Source: Caballeronia sp. SL2Y3
Lineage (GTDB): Bacteria > Pseudomonadota > Gammaproteobacteria > Burkholderiales > Burkholderiaceae
DNA length: 64,000 nucleotides
Assembly: GCF_022879575.1 (NCBI RefSeq)
Contig: NZ_CP084261.1
Location: 1,162,495 to 1,226,494, forward strand
Reading direction: 5' to 3'
Shown: in pieces, positions 1-7,929 of the stretch
How the letters are laid out: each line of letters opens with the position of its first letter
Numbering within the stretch: the stretch's first letter is position 1
The notes under the pieces: model-generated
Database searches by the model: none
Seen by the model: only the letters and a program-made list of their open reading frames with translations
Told to the model about the DNA's origin: nothing
Program-made: the position numbers and the translations under genes

Positions 1-11
1 AACGCAGCAAG

Positions 12-36
12 GAGCGCGGGCGGCATGCCCGCGCTC
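12..36. other. GC-rich hairpin, possible transcript end
   Basis: The 10-bp arms GAGCGCGGGC and GCCCGCGCTC pair perfectly around a 5-base loop. There is no U-run on either side, so this is only weakly terminator-like. It may mark the end of a gene lying to the left of the window. Positions 37-223 hold no gene I can support. Confidence 0.35.
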
Positions 37-223
37 ACCATCGCGTTGGCGTTCGGCGCCAACGCGATTTCTTTTCGAACGCCTGCTCGCGGCGTTCAGT
101 CCCGGGGGCATTGCACCCCGCGCCGTTTCAACGCATTTGGTTACAACGTGTGCCGGCTCGCAGGAAGGGGAGCAGGTAAAATTCTTGCCCTCGCTGCCAG
201 CTTCGCAAGACATCCAACTTCGC

Positions 224-808
224 ATGAATCTACATGACCAGCTCGGCGCGCTGGAGTCGAGCCTCGATGCGCTCCTCCGGGCCGCCACCGTTCCTGCTGT
301 TACCGGCGCTGCCGCTCAGTCTGTCCCTGCGTCTGTCGCTGCGTCGTCTGTCGCTGCGTCGGCCACCGACGATATCGCCGAGCCGCCCGCGCCGCTGCCG
401 CCGCGCGCGAGCGATTCCGATGAAACCGCGCTCGCAGCCACCGACGCTCAGACGCAAGCGCCCGCCGACGCCGAACCCGACGCGGCGCCTGCGCTCAATG
501 TTTCGCGCCCGGACCGCGACACCATTCAGATGACCATCGGCGGCAAGTCCGTGCTGCTGAATCCGCAGGGCGTGTCGGAACTGATCGAGGAGTTGTCGAA
601 CGTGCGGGCGTCGATGTCGGTGGAACAGCCGATGGGCGTTGCGCCCGGCTGGCGCTTCGCGGCGACGAAGAACCCGGTGATGGCGGTGCAGAAGCACGCG
701 AACGGCGACCGCCTGCTGATCATGCGGCACACGGGTCACGGCTGGGTGCCGTTCACGTTTTCGCCGGACATGGTCGTCGAACTGTACGCGATGCTGACGC
801 GGCGCTAA
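224..808 (+). CDS. conserved hypothetical protein with Ala/Pro-rich middle
   Basis: A 194-residue protein that I cannot assign to a named family. It begins MNLHDQLGALESSLDALLRA, an amphipathic helix. A low-complexity Ala/Ser/Pro/Asp-rich linker follows (about residues 25-95), then a compact C-terminal domain (about 100-194) containing NVSRPDRDTIQMTIGG and a predicted beta-rich fold ending in ELYAMLTRR. There is no signal peptide, membrane segment or catalytic motif. The frame stays open upstream to a TTG at 137, and a purine-rich AGGGGAG at about 163 could serve an internal TTG near 185. I chose the ATG at 224 because the recognisable protein starts there. The gene converges on hpnB with an 18-bp gap. 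Confidence 0.6.
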   Translation: MNLHDQLGALESSLDALLRAATVPAVTGAAAQSVPASVAASSVAASATDDIAEPPAPLPPRASDSDETALAATDAQTQAPADAEPDAAPALNVSRPDRDTIQMTIGGKSVLLNPQGVSELIEELSNVRASMSVEQPMGVAPGWRFAATKNPVMAVQKHANGDRLLIMRHTGHGWVPFTFSPDMVVELYAMLTRR

Positions 809-827
809 GTTCCGCGCCGCCGCCCGA

Positions 828-2030
828 TCAAGAACCTTCCTGCGTCGGCGCCTGCACGCGCGCCTTCCACTGTCCGCCCTTGCCGCTCCAGTAGCGCACG
901 GCCGAACCGATCGTCGCCGAGACATAGAACAGCGCGACGAGCGGCAACAGCGGCGCCCATAACAACGACCGCCGGTAGTAACGCAGCATCGGGCCATAGG
1001 CGATGCACATCATCGCCCAGGCCGCGCACGCGGGCCATGCGCGCGCGCCCCACGTCAGCGCGAACACGGGCGGCACCAGATAGATCAGCGCCATGCCGAG
1101 CACCGTGCCGGCCAGCAGCAGCGGCGAATAGCGCAACTGCGTGAACGCGGTGCGCGCGATCATGTTCCAGATTTCGCGCCAGTCGTCGTACGGGCGCAGC
1201 GACTCGCTGCGGTCCGCGAGATCGAGGCGAATGGGACGCGCGTCCGCTTTGCCCGCGCGATGCTTGATGCGCAGCGCGAGACTGCAATCGTCGATCAGTT
1301 CGCCGCGAATCGATTCGATGCCGCCCGCCTCCGCCAGCGCCGAACGGCGCACGAGCATGCAGCCGCCCGCCGCGCCCGCGGTCATCTTGCGCCGGTCGTT
1401 GACCCAGGCGAACGGGTACAGCTTCGCGAAGAAGAACACGAACGCCGGAATCAGCGCCTTCTCCCACGGCGAGTCGCAGCGCAGGCGCACCATCAGCGAA
1501 ACGAGATCGCAATCTTCCAGAATGGTACGCGCGACCAGTTGCGTCGCGGCATCGGCCGGATGGTAGATGTCGGCGTCGGTGAGCAACAGGAATTCGGCGG
1601 GAAGACCGAGCGTGTCGATCGCATTGATGCCCTGCGACTGCGCCCAGACCTTGCCCGACCATCCCGGCGGCAACGGCTTGCCCGTCAGCACGGTCAGGCG
1701 GTCTTCGAGGCCGAGATCGCGGGCTGCGGCGAGCGCGACGGCGGCCGTGCCGTCGGTGCTGTGATCGTCGACGACCACGACGTGGAACGCGCCCGCATAG
1801 TCCTGCTTCAGCAACGAGCCGACCGCGCGGCCGATCACGTCGGCTTCATTGCGGGCGGGGACGACCGCGACGAGCGCGGGCCACGCGCCGCGCCGCGCGA
1901 TCTCCGCTTGGCCGACGGCGTGCACGGCGGCATCCGAAAGCGCGGGCGCGGGCTGCGCGCGCCAGAAGCCACCTCGCGCAACGAGCAGCACGATCCAGAT
2001 CAGCAACGACAGCCAGGCGATGAGTAACAT
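828..2030 (-). CDS. hpnB: hopene-associated glycosyltransferase HpnB
   Basis: A family 2 glycosyltransferase of the hopene-associated HpnB type, 400 residues. An N-terminal membrane helix (LLIAWLSLLIWIVLLVA, residues 2-18) precedes a GT-A domain. That domain has the nucleotide-sugar site VAVVPARNEADVIGRAVGSL, the strand VVVVDDHSTDGT and the metal-binding DxD-type LLLTDADIYH. About three hydrophobic helices lie near the C-terminus. The protein probably works on the cytoplasmic face of the inner membrane and transfers a sugar to a hopanoid side chain; acceptor and donor are not shown by the sequence. The ATG at 2030 is chosen because the transmembrane helix starts there; the frame continues 59 codons further without family features. 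It is divergent from ispH-hpnH across 455 bp. Confidence 0.85.
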   Translation of the reverse strand: MLLIAWLSLLIWIVLLVARGGFWRAQPAPALSDAAVHAVGQAEIARRGAWPALVAVVPARNEADVIGRAVGSLLKQDYAGAFHVVVVDDHSTDGTAAVALAAARDLGLEDRLTVLTGKPLPPGWSGKVWAQSQGINAIDTLGLPAEFLLLTDADIYHPADAATQLVARTILEDCDLVSLMVRLRCDSPWEKALIPAFVFFFAKLYPFAWVNDRRKMTAGAAGGCMLVRRSALAEAGGIESIRGELIDDCSLALRIKHRAGKADARPIRLDLADRSESLRPYDDWREIWNMIARTAFTQLRYSPLLLAGTVLGMALIYLVPPVFALTWGARAWPACAAWAMMCIAYGPMLRYYRRSLLWAPLLPLVALFYVSATIGSAVRYWSGKGGQWKARVQAPTQEGS

Positions 2031-2485
2031 GAGTTTGACGATTAGCTTGAACCCGCGTGGCGGGCAGCGCACCCATGGGCGCGCGAGCATCGACCGCGCT
2101 CGACGGCGAAGCACGCGTTGCACGGAGGACACACGAATCAGGATGGCAGCGGCCTGCCGAAACCAGCCGCCGCGGATGTACACGGCGCGGGAAACGCGAT
2201 CCCGCAAGCGTTCACGCCGTCCCGGGCGACCGACAGTTTAATGGCTTTGGCGCGCGGGCGTATCGGCGTCGCGCCCCACGCGCTCGCCCGCGCCGCGCGG
2301 CGAGCGCTCAAAAAGGGAACGCGTTAGAATACGCGGTCAACCTCGGCGCGCAGACAAACTTACCGGGTCCTTCTGCCGGTGTGCTTTCAGGACGTTGCAG
2401 GCATTGCGTATGCAACGTCAATCATTCGAAGCGTGAGTTGCGCGTCTATTACCCGAAACCCGCGCTAGTCGGAGTTCGCTCGAAC
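2031..2485. other. intergenic region between hpnB and ispH
   Basis: This is the shared upstream region of two divergent hopanoid units. A TTAGAATAC stretch near 2324-2332 resembles a -10 element for the rightward ispH-hpnH unit, but I see no convincing -35. No small gene, repeat or hairpin is supported here. Confidence 0.4.
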
Positions 2486-3457
2486 ATGCGTATCATCCTT
2501 GCTCAACCCCGCGGTTTTTGTGCGGGCGTGGTCCGTGCGATCGAAATCGTCGATCGCGCGCTCGAACGGCATGGCGCCCCGGTCTACGTTCGCCATGAGA
2601 TCGTTCATAACCGGCACGTTGTCGACAACCTGCGTGGCAAGGGCGCGCGTTTCGTGGAAGAACTCGACGAAGTGCCGCAAGGCGCGGTCGCCATTTTCAG
2701 CGCGCACGGCGTGGCGCATAGCGTCGAGCGCGATGCCGAGGCGCGTGGTCTCGACGTGCTGGACGCCACGTGCCCGCTCGTGACCAAGGTCCACGTGCAG
2801 GGCCGGCAATATGTATCGCAAGGACGCACGCTGATTCTGATTGGCCACGCCGGGCATCCGGAAGTGGAAGGCACCATCGGCCAAATTCCCGGCAAGGTGG
2901 TGCTCGTGCAGAGCGAAGCCGAAGTCGACACCATGTCGCTGCCGCCCGATACGCCCGTCGCTTACGTCACCCAGACGACGCTTTCGGTGGACGACACGCG
3001 CGGCATCATCGACGCATTGCAGCGCCGCTTCAGCGATATCGTCGGGCCGGACACGCGCGACATCTGCTACGCGACGCAGAACCGGCAGGCAGCGGTGCGC
3101 GAGTTGTCATCGCAAGTCGATGTCCTGCTCGTGGTCGGCGCGACCAACAGTTCCAATTCGAACCGCCTGCGGGAGATCGGCACCGAAAGCGGCGTGCCGA
3201 GCTATCTCGTCGCGGACGGTTCCGAGATCAAGCCCGAATGGTTTGCGCATGCGCAGACGGTCGGCATCACGGCGGGCGCTTCGGCGCCCGAAGAAATGGT
3301 CGAACACGTGATCGATGCCCTGCGCGCCTTCGGACACGTCGAAGTCACGACGATGAACGGCCGCGAGGAAAAGGTCGAATTCAAACTCCCCGCGAAGTTG
3401 CTGCAACCGCTCGCCGCGCTGTCGGCCACGGCGGCAACGGCGATTCGCGAAGAATAA
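2486..3457 (+). CDS. ispH: 4-hydroxy-3-methylbut-2-enyl diphosphate reductase (IspH/LytB), hopanoid-linked copy
   Basis: IspH catalyses the last step of the MEP isoprenoid pathway, reducing HMBPP to IPP and DMAPP with a 4Fe-4S cluster. The 323-residue protein shows the cluster cysteines C12 (QPRGFCAGV), C96 (DATCPLV) and C194 ([10 protein letters not shown]). Conserved IspH blocks [15 protein letters not shown] and [12 protein letters not shown] are also present. The start at 2486 follows a GGAG at about 2471. It lies 13 bp before hpnH and is probably co-transcribed with it. Beta-proteobacteria of this group often carry two ispH genes, and this one, next to hpnH, is probably the paralogue that feeds isoprenoid precursor to hopanoid synthesis. 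That last point is inference from position. Confidence 0.95.
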   Translation: MRIILAQPRGFCAGVVRAIEIVDRALERHGAPVYVRHEIVHNRHVVDNLRGKGARFVEELDEVPQGAVAIFSAHGVAHSVERDAEARGLDVLDATCPLVTKVHVQGRQYVSQGRTLILIGHAGHPEVEGTIGQIPGKVVLVQSEAEVDTMSLPPDTPVAYVTQTTLSVDDTRGIIDALQRRFSDIVGPDTRDICYATQNRQAAVRELSSQVDVLLVVGATNSSNSNRLREIGTESGVPSYLVADGSEIKPEWFAHAQTVGITAGASAPEEMVEHVIDALRAFGHVEVTTMNGREEKVEFKLPAKLLQPLAALSATAATAIREE

Positions 3458-3470
3458 GGAGAGGACGCAA

Positions 3471-4625
3471 TTGTCTATTCCGATGCTCCAGAAGGTCCGC
3501 GTTGGCGCGTACATCGCCCGCCAGCATTTTTCGCGCAACAAGCGTTATCCGCTCGCGCTCATGCTGGAACCGCTGTTCCGCTGCAATCTGGCGTGTAACG
3601 GCTGCGGCAAGATTGACTATCCGGACCCGATCCTGAACCAGCGCCTGTCGCTGGAAGAATGCCTCGGCGCCGTCGACGAGTGCGGCGCGCCGGTCGTCTC
3701 CATTGCGGGCGGCGAGCCGCTTCTGCATAAGGAAATGCCGCAGATCGTGAAGGGCATCATCGCGCGCAAGAAGTTCGTCTATCTCTGCACGAATGCGCTC
3801 CTGATGGAAAAGAAGATGGACGATTACCAGCCGAGCCCGTACTTCGTCTGGTCCGTTCACCTCGACGGCGATCAGGCCATGCACGACCATTCGGTGTCGC
3901 AGGACGGCGTGTATGAGAAGGCCACCAAAGCGATCCGCGAAGCGAAGCGCCGCGGCTTTCGCGTGAACATCAACTGCACGCTGTTCAACGATGCCGATCC
4001 GGAACGCGTCGCGAAGTTCTTCGACACGCTCGGGCCGATGGGCGTGGACGGCATCACGGTGTCGCCCGGCTACGCTTACGAGCGCGCGCCGGACCAGCAG
4101 CACTTCCTGAACCGCGACAAGACCAAGACGCTCTTCCGCGAAATCTTCAAGCGCGGCAACAACGGCAAGAACTGGTCGTTCAGCCAGTCGGCCATGTTCC
4201 TCGACTTCCTCGCGGGCAACCAGACGTATCAGTGCACGCCGTGGGGCAACCCGGCGCGCACGGTGTTCGGCTGGCAGCGTCCGTGCTATCTCCTCGGCGA
4301 AGGTTACGCGAAGACCTTCAAGGAACTGATGGAAACCACCGAGTGGGAGAAGTACGGCACGGGCAACTACGAGAAGTGCGCGGACTGCATGGTCCACAGT
4401 GGCTTCGAGGCGACCGCCGTGATGGATACGGTCGCGCATCCGCTGAAGGCGCTGGGCGTGTCGATGCGCGGGCCGCGCACGGAAGGCGCTTACGCGAAGG
4501 AACTGCCCATCGACAAGCAGCGTCCGGCCGAATACGTATTCTCGAAGCACGTCGAGATCAAGCTGGAAGAGATTGGGCGCGCGCAGAAGAACAAGTCGTC
4601 GAAGACGGCTGCGGCGGCGCACTGA
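3471..4625 (+). CDS. hpnH: adenosyl-hopene transferase HpnH (radical SAM)
   Basis: HpnH joins the 5'-deoxyadenosyl group of SAM to diploptene, making adenosylhopane, the first step of the hopanoid side chain. The 384-residue protein has the radical-SAM cluster motif C38-x3-C42-x2-C45 (FRCNLACNGCGKIDY) and a GGEP-type SAM motif (SIAGGEPLLHKEM). Cysteine-containing segments near the C-terminus (YEKCADCMVHSGFEA) are typical of HpnH. The start codon is TTG at 3471, supported by AAGGAGAG about seven bases upstream and by the N-terminus MSIPMLQKVRVGAY. It follows ispH directly and is followed by a good terminator, so ispH-hpnH looks like a two-gene operon. Confidence 0.95.
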   Translation: MSIPMLQKVRVGAYIARQHFSRNKRYPLALMLEPLFRCNLACNGCGKIDYPDPILNQRLSLEECLGAVDECGAPVVSIAGGEPLLHKEMPQIVKGIIARKKFVYLCTNALLMEKKMDDYQPSPYFVWSVHLDGDQAMHDHSVSQDGVYEKATKAIREAKRRGFRVNINCTLFNDADPERVAKFFDTLGPMGVDGITVSPGYAYERAPDQQHFLNRDKTKTLFREIFKRGNNGKNWSFSQSAMFLDFLAGNQTYQCTPWGNPARTVFGWQRPCYLLGEGYAKTFKELMETTEWEKYGTGNYEKCADCMVHSGFEATAVMDTVAHPLKALGVSMRGPRTEGAYAKELPIDKQRPAEYVFSKHVEIKLEEIGRAQKNKSSKTAAAAH

Positions 4626-4650
4626 GTTTTCGTTGAACGACAAGATGTGC

Positions 4651-4687
4651 AAAGGGCGGATGGCTTGCGGGCCGTTCGCCCTTTTTT
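4651..4687 (+). terminator. rho-independent terminator of ispH-hpnH
   Basis: AAGGGCGGA pairs with TTCGCCCTT around a GC-rich loop and runs into TTTTTT, 25 bp after the hpnH stop. Confidence 0.8.
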
Positions 4688-4690
4688 GCG

Positions 4691-5086
4691 CTACCAGATC
4701 GTCTTGACGTGCTCGTACTCGCGAATCAACCGATCCCGCGTGACGATGGGCGCCGCGAGCGCACGCGCCGTCGCGACGATCAGGCGATCCGCCGGATCGT
4801 TGTGAAACTCGCCCGGCAAGTCGATCGACCTGATGGCGATGCTGCTATCCACAGGCATGAAGCGCACTGCGTCGATACGACTGACCTTCTCGATCCAGTC
4901 GCCGACATCCATCGACAGTCCAATCTTGCCGCGCCGCACGAGCAGCGCGATCTCCCACGCCGAGATGGTGGAGACGACGATCTCGCCTCGTTCGCCCGAT
5001 TCCTTCTCGATTGCCGCGCGCGCCTGCTTGCTGAGCGCGCCTCCGCTCACCCACCAGAGCAGCGTATGCGTGTCCAGCACGATCAC
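4691..5086 (-). CDS. PIN-domain toxin (VapC-like)
   Basis: A type II toxin of the PIN-domain ribonuclease class, 131 residues. It begins VIVLDTHTLLWWVSGG, the first PIN acidic strand. ISAWEIALLVRRGKI carries the conserved Glu, and HNDPADRLIVATA the C-terminal acidic pair. The start is GTG at 5086, which overlaps the antitoxin stop as GTGA; the frame upstream has only antitoxin coding on the same strand. RNase activity against tRNA or other RNA is known for the family but not for this protein. The coupled start suggests translation linked to the antitoxin. Confidence 0.85.
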   Translation of the reverse strand: MIVLDTHTLLWWVSGGALSKQARAAIEKESGERGEIVVSTISAWEIALLVRRGKIGLSMDVGDWIEKVSRIDAVRFMPVDSSIAIRSIDLPGEFHNDPADRLIVATARALAAPIVTRDRLIREYEHVKTIW

Positions 5087-5319
5087 CGATACGCCTCCCA
5101 ATCCTCGTCGCCGATCGGCTCGAACGCGTCTTCGCAAAACAGCACGCTGCCGCGCAATTCCTGAAGCGGCGTGAGCGCCGAGTTGTCATACCGCCGCACC
5201 TCGAGCACGGGCTTTCCATGGTCTGTCACGATCATGCTCTCTCCTGTCGATTCCACGAGCCGGAAGTATTCAAGCGCCTTCGCCTTGAACTCCGATTTCG
5301 AAACTCGCTTGTGAGACAT
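5083..5319 (-). CDS. Phd/YefM-type antitoxin
   Basis: A 78-residue antitoxin, first gene of the pair. The N-terminal half (SKSEFKAKALEYFRLVESTGESMIVTDHGKPVLEVRRY) is the Phd/YefM fold that binds operator DNA. The acidic C-terminal tail (CEDAFEPIGDEDWEAYR) is expected to wrap the PIN toxin. The ATG at 5319 has AGGG about eight bases upstream; an upstream GTG at 5337 lies inside the probable operator and is less likely. Its stop overlaps the toxin GTG. The pair is probably autoregulated. Confidence 0.85.
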   Translation of the reverse strand: MSHKRVSKSEFKAKALEYFRLVESTGESMIVTDHGKPVLEVRRYDNSALTPLQELRGSVLFCEDAFEPIGDEDWEAYR

Positions 5320-5332
5320 GATATCGACCCTG

Positions 5333-5342
5333 GTCACGTGAC
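5333..5342. promoter_or_regulatory. palindrome upstream of the antitoxin gene
   Basis: GTCACGTGAC is a perfect 10-bp palindrome 14 bp upstream of the antitoxin ATG. This is where an autoregulatory operator for the Phd-type protein is expected. The assignment rests on position only. Confidence 0.4.
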
Positions 5343-5400
5343 GGTAGTCATTTTAGCCTCGTCCGAATGGAATAGGCAAAACGGACATTCTTCGAAGTCC

Positions 5401-5433
5401 AAATAAAAACGCGACGGCTCGCGCCGTCGCGTT
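5401..5433 (-). terminator. terminator of the cstA-ybdD unit
   Basis: AACGCGACGGC pairs perfectly with GCCGTCGCGTT around TCGC. Reading leftwards it is followed by TTTTATTT, so it fits a terminator for the leftward cstA-ybdD transcript ending at 5466. Confidence 0.75.
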
Positions 5434-5465
5434 GTCAGTCACCGCTCGCTGGAATCAGTCACGCA

Positions 5466-5660
5466 TCAACAACACTTCCCCGCTCCCGATCCGTACCTTG
5501 CCTCCTGCCGCTCGCGGAAAAACTCCGCGTACGTCATCACGGGCTTGTCGGGATGCGTCGTTTGCATGTGCGTGACGTACGCATCGTAATCAGGCATGCC
5601 GACCATCAGGCGCATCGCCTGGCCGAGATACCGCCCTGCTTGCCGAAGATCGCTGAACAT
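5466..5660 (-). CDS. ybdD: YbdD/YjiX family small protein
   Basis: A 64-residue protein of the YbdD/YjiX (DUF466) family, recognised from [15 protein letters not shown] and the [22 protein letters not shown] block. Members are usually encoded right after CstA-type transporters and are thought to be needed for their activity; the mechanism is not settled. The tail ends GSGAGKCC, with a vicinal cysteine pair. It begins 24 bp after the cstA stop, so the two genes are very likely one operon. Confidence 0.9.
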   Translation of the reverse strand: MFSDLRQAGRYLGQAMRLMVGMPDYDAYVTHMQTTHPDKPVMTYAEFFRERQEARYGSGAGKCC

Positions 5661-5684
5661 GGCCGACTCCCTGGCTTCTGGGGC

Positions 5685-7769
5685 TCAATGACCCGAGCGC
5701 ACTGCCGCGCCGCCGCCCGTGGGCATCGGTTCAAACGGCGTTTCGCGCACCGTCGGCCGCGCCTCGCGGCGCGCGCGCAGCACGGCCAGCACGCCGTACA
5801 CCACAATGCTCACCACGACGAACATGAAGAGCCCCGACAGCGCGGCATCGACGTAATCGTTAAAGATGATCCGCTGCATCTCCGGCAACGACTTCGCCGG
5901 CGCCATCACCTTGCCTGCCTCGAATGCATCGCGCAGCTTGCCGGCATGTGCGAGGAAGCCGACCTTCGGGTTCGCGTCGAAGATCTTCTGCCAGCCGGCG
6001 GTCAGCGTGCAGATGAGCAGCCACACCGTCGGGACGATCGTCACCCACGCGAAACGCTCGCGCTTCATCTTGAACAGCACGACGGTGCCGAGCGTCAGCG
6101 CGATACCCGCGAGCATCTGATTCGAGATGCCAAAGAGCGGCCACAGCGTATTGATGCCGCCGAACGGATCGACCACGCCCTGATACAGGAAGTAGCCCCA
6201 AGCCGCGACGCACAAGCCGGTCGCGATGAGATTGGCCACCAGCGATTCCGTGCGTCGCAGCGCCGGGTGGAACGTGCCTAGCAGGTCTTGCAGCATGAAG
6301 CGCCCGGCGCGCGTGCCGGCGTCGACCGCGGTCAGAATGAAGAGCGCCTCGAAGAGAATGGCGAAGTGATACCAGAAGGCCATCATCGCCGGGCCGCCGA
6401 TCACGCGATGCAGAATCTCCGCCATGCCGACTGCGAGCGTCGGCGCGCCGCCCGCCCGCGCGACGATGGTCGTTTCGCCCACGGCCTTCGCCGTCGAGGT
6501 GAGCATGTCCGGTGTCAGCGTGAAGCCCCACGACGTGACCGTCTGCGCGACCGCGTCCGGCGTCGTGCCGAGCAGCGCGGCGGGGCTGTTCATCGCGAAG
6601 TAGACGCCCGGCTCGATCACGCAGGCGGCGACGAGCGCCATGATGGCGACGAACGACTCCATCAGCATCGCGCCGTAGCCGATGAAGCGCATGTTCACTT
6701 CGTTGTCGATCATCTTGGGCGTGGTGCCCGACGAGATCAGCGAGTGGAAGCCCGACACCGCGCCGCACGCGATCGTGATGAACAGGAACGGGAACAGGTT
6801 GCCCGCCCACACCGGACCCGAGCCGTCGACGAACTTTGTGAACGCGGGCATCTTCAGTTCGGGCGCGACGATCAGAATGCCGATCGCGAGGCCGAGGATC
6901 GTGCCGATCTTGAGGAACGTCGACAGATAATCGCGCGGCGCGAGCAGCAGCCACACCGGCAGCACCGACGCGACAAAGCCGTAGCCGATCAGAATCCACG
7001 TGAGCTGAACGCCCGTGAACGTGAAGAGCGGCGCGAGCGTCGGCGATTGCGCGACTTGTCCGCCGTAGGTGATCGCGAGCATCAGCAGCACGAAACCGAT
7101 GATCGACACTTCACCGATGCGGCCCGGACGAATGAAGCGCGAATAGACGCCCATGAAGAGCGCAATCGGAATGGTCGCGGCGACGGTGAATGTGCCCCAC
7201 GGCGAATTCGTCAGCGCCTTCACGACGATCAGCGCGAGCACCGCGAGAATGATCACCATGATGAGGAACGCGCCGAAGAGCGCGATCACGCCGGGCACGG
7301 TGCCGAGTTCCATCTTGATGAGATCGCCGAGCGAGCGGCCGTCGCGGCGCGTCGAGATGAAAAGCACGACGAAATCCTGCACCGCGCCCGCGAACACGAC
7401 GCCCGCCAAGATCCACAGCATGCCGGGCGTGTAGCCCATCTGCGCGGCGAGCACCGGACCGACGAGCGGACCCGCGCCTGCAATCGCCGCGAAATGGTGG
7501 CCGAACAGCACGTATTTGTTGGTCGGCACGTAGTCGAGGCCGTCGTTGTGACGAACGGCCGGCGTCATGCGCAAGCCGTCGAGCTTCAACACCGTGCCGG
7601 CGATGAAGCGCGAATAGAATCGATACGCGATGAGATAGACGCAGACCGCCGCGATGACGATCCACAGTGCGCTGACTCGCTCGCCGTGCGCGAGCGCGAT
7701 GGTGCCGAAAGCGAACGCGCCCAAGAGCGCGAGCGCGATCCAGACCAGGAATCCGGAAGCCCGATTCAT
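5685..7769 (-). CDS. cstA: carbon starvation protein CstA (pyruvate/peptide transporter family)
   Basis: A large inner-membrane transporter of the CstA family, 694 residues with many hydrophobic helices throughout. Family blocks include YVPTNKYVLFGHHFAAIAGAGP, CGAVSGFHSLISSGTTPKM and GISNQMLAGIALTLGT. Family members import peptides or pyruvate, and two-component systems often control them. The ATG at 7769 is preceded by AGGAG and opens the first membrane helix (GFLVWIALALLGAFAFGTIA). It is divergent from a histidine kinase/response regulator pair whose cache sensor may detect the transported solute or a related carboxylate. The C-terminal tail is soluble and Arg/Pro-rich. Confidence 0.92.
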   Translation of the reverse strand: MNRASGFLVWIALALLGAFAFGTIALAHGERVSALWIVIAAVCVYLIAYRFYSRFIAGTVLKLDGLRMTPAVRHNDGLDYVPTNKYVLFGHHFAAIAGAGPLVGPVLAAQMGYTPGMLWILAGVVFAGAVQDFVVLFISTRRDGRSLGDLIKMELGTVPGVIALFGAFLIMVIILAVLALIVVKALTNSPWGTFTVAATIPIALFMGVYSRFIRPGRIGEVSIIGFVLLMLAITYGGQVAQSPTLAPLFTFTGVQLTWILIGYGFVASVLPVWLLLAPRDYLSTFLKIGTILGLAIGILIVAPELKMPAFTKFVDGSGPVWAGNLFPFLFITIACGAVSGFHSLISSGTTPKMIDNEVNMRFIGYGAMLMESFVAIMALVAACVIEPGVYFAMNSPAALLGTTPDAVAQTVTSWGFTLTPDMLTSTAKAVGETTIVARAGGAPTLAVGMAEILHRVIGGPAMMAFWYHFAILFEALFILTAVDAGTRAGRFMLQDLLGTFHPALRRTESLVANLIATGLCVAAWGYFLYQGVVDPFGGINTLWPLFGISNQMLAGIALTLGTVVLFKMKRERFAWVTIVPTVWLLICTLTAGWQKIFDANPKVGFLAHAGKLRDAFEAGKVMAPAKSLPEMQRIIFNDYVDAALSGLFMFVVVSIVVYGVLAVLRARREARPTVRETPFEPMPTGGGAAVRSGH

Positions 7770-7875
7770 GGTGTCTCCTATTTTGGTAAGTCTTGGATGT
7801 CCGCCCGCGCGGCTCGCGCCGTGGAGCGCCTCGGGCGTGTAGTATTCGCCTTCGTCCCGGACCTCACAACCGGAC

Positions 7876-7907
7876 AACTACGTACGCCCGCTACGCGAAA
7901 CTACGTA
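7876..7907. promoter_or_regulatory. AACTACGTA direct repeats, candidate response-regulator sites
   Basis: AACTACGTA occurs at 7876-7884 and again at 7899-7907 (23 bp apart), with a shorter CTACG at 7891 between them. They lie between the divergent cstA and sensor-kinase genes, a natural place for the NarL-type regulator encoded at 9332 to bind. There is no direct evidence of binding. Confidence 0.4.
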
Positions 7908-7929
7908 GAGCATCGAACGTTCCAGCGTC

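Noticed and set aside
5333..5342. GTCACGTGAC as a parS site of another replicon type
   Set aside because: Only the 10-bp core is shared with such sites and the flanks do not match. Its place in front of an antitoxin gene favours an operator.
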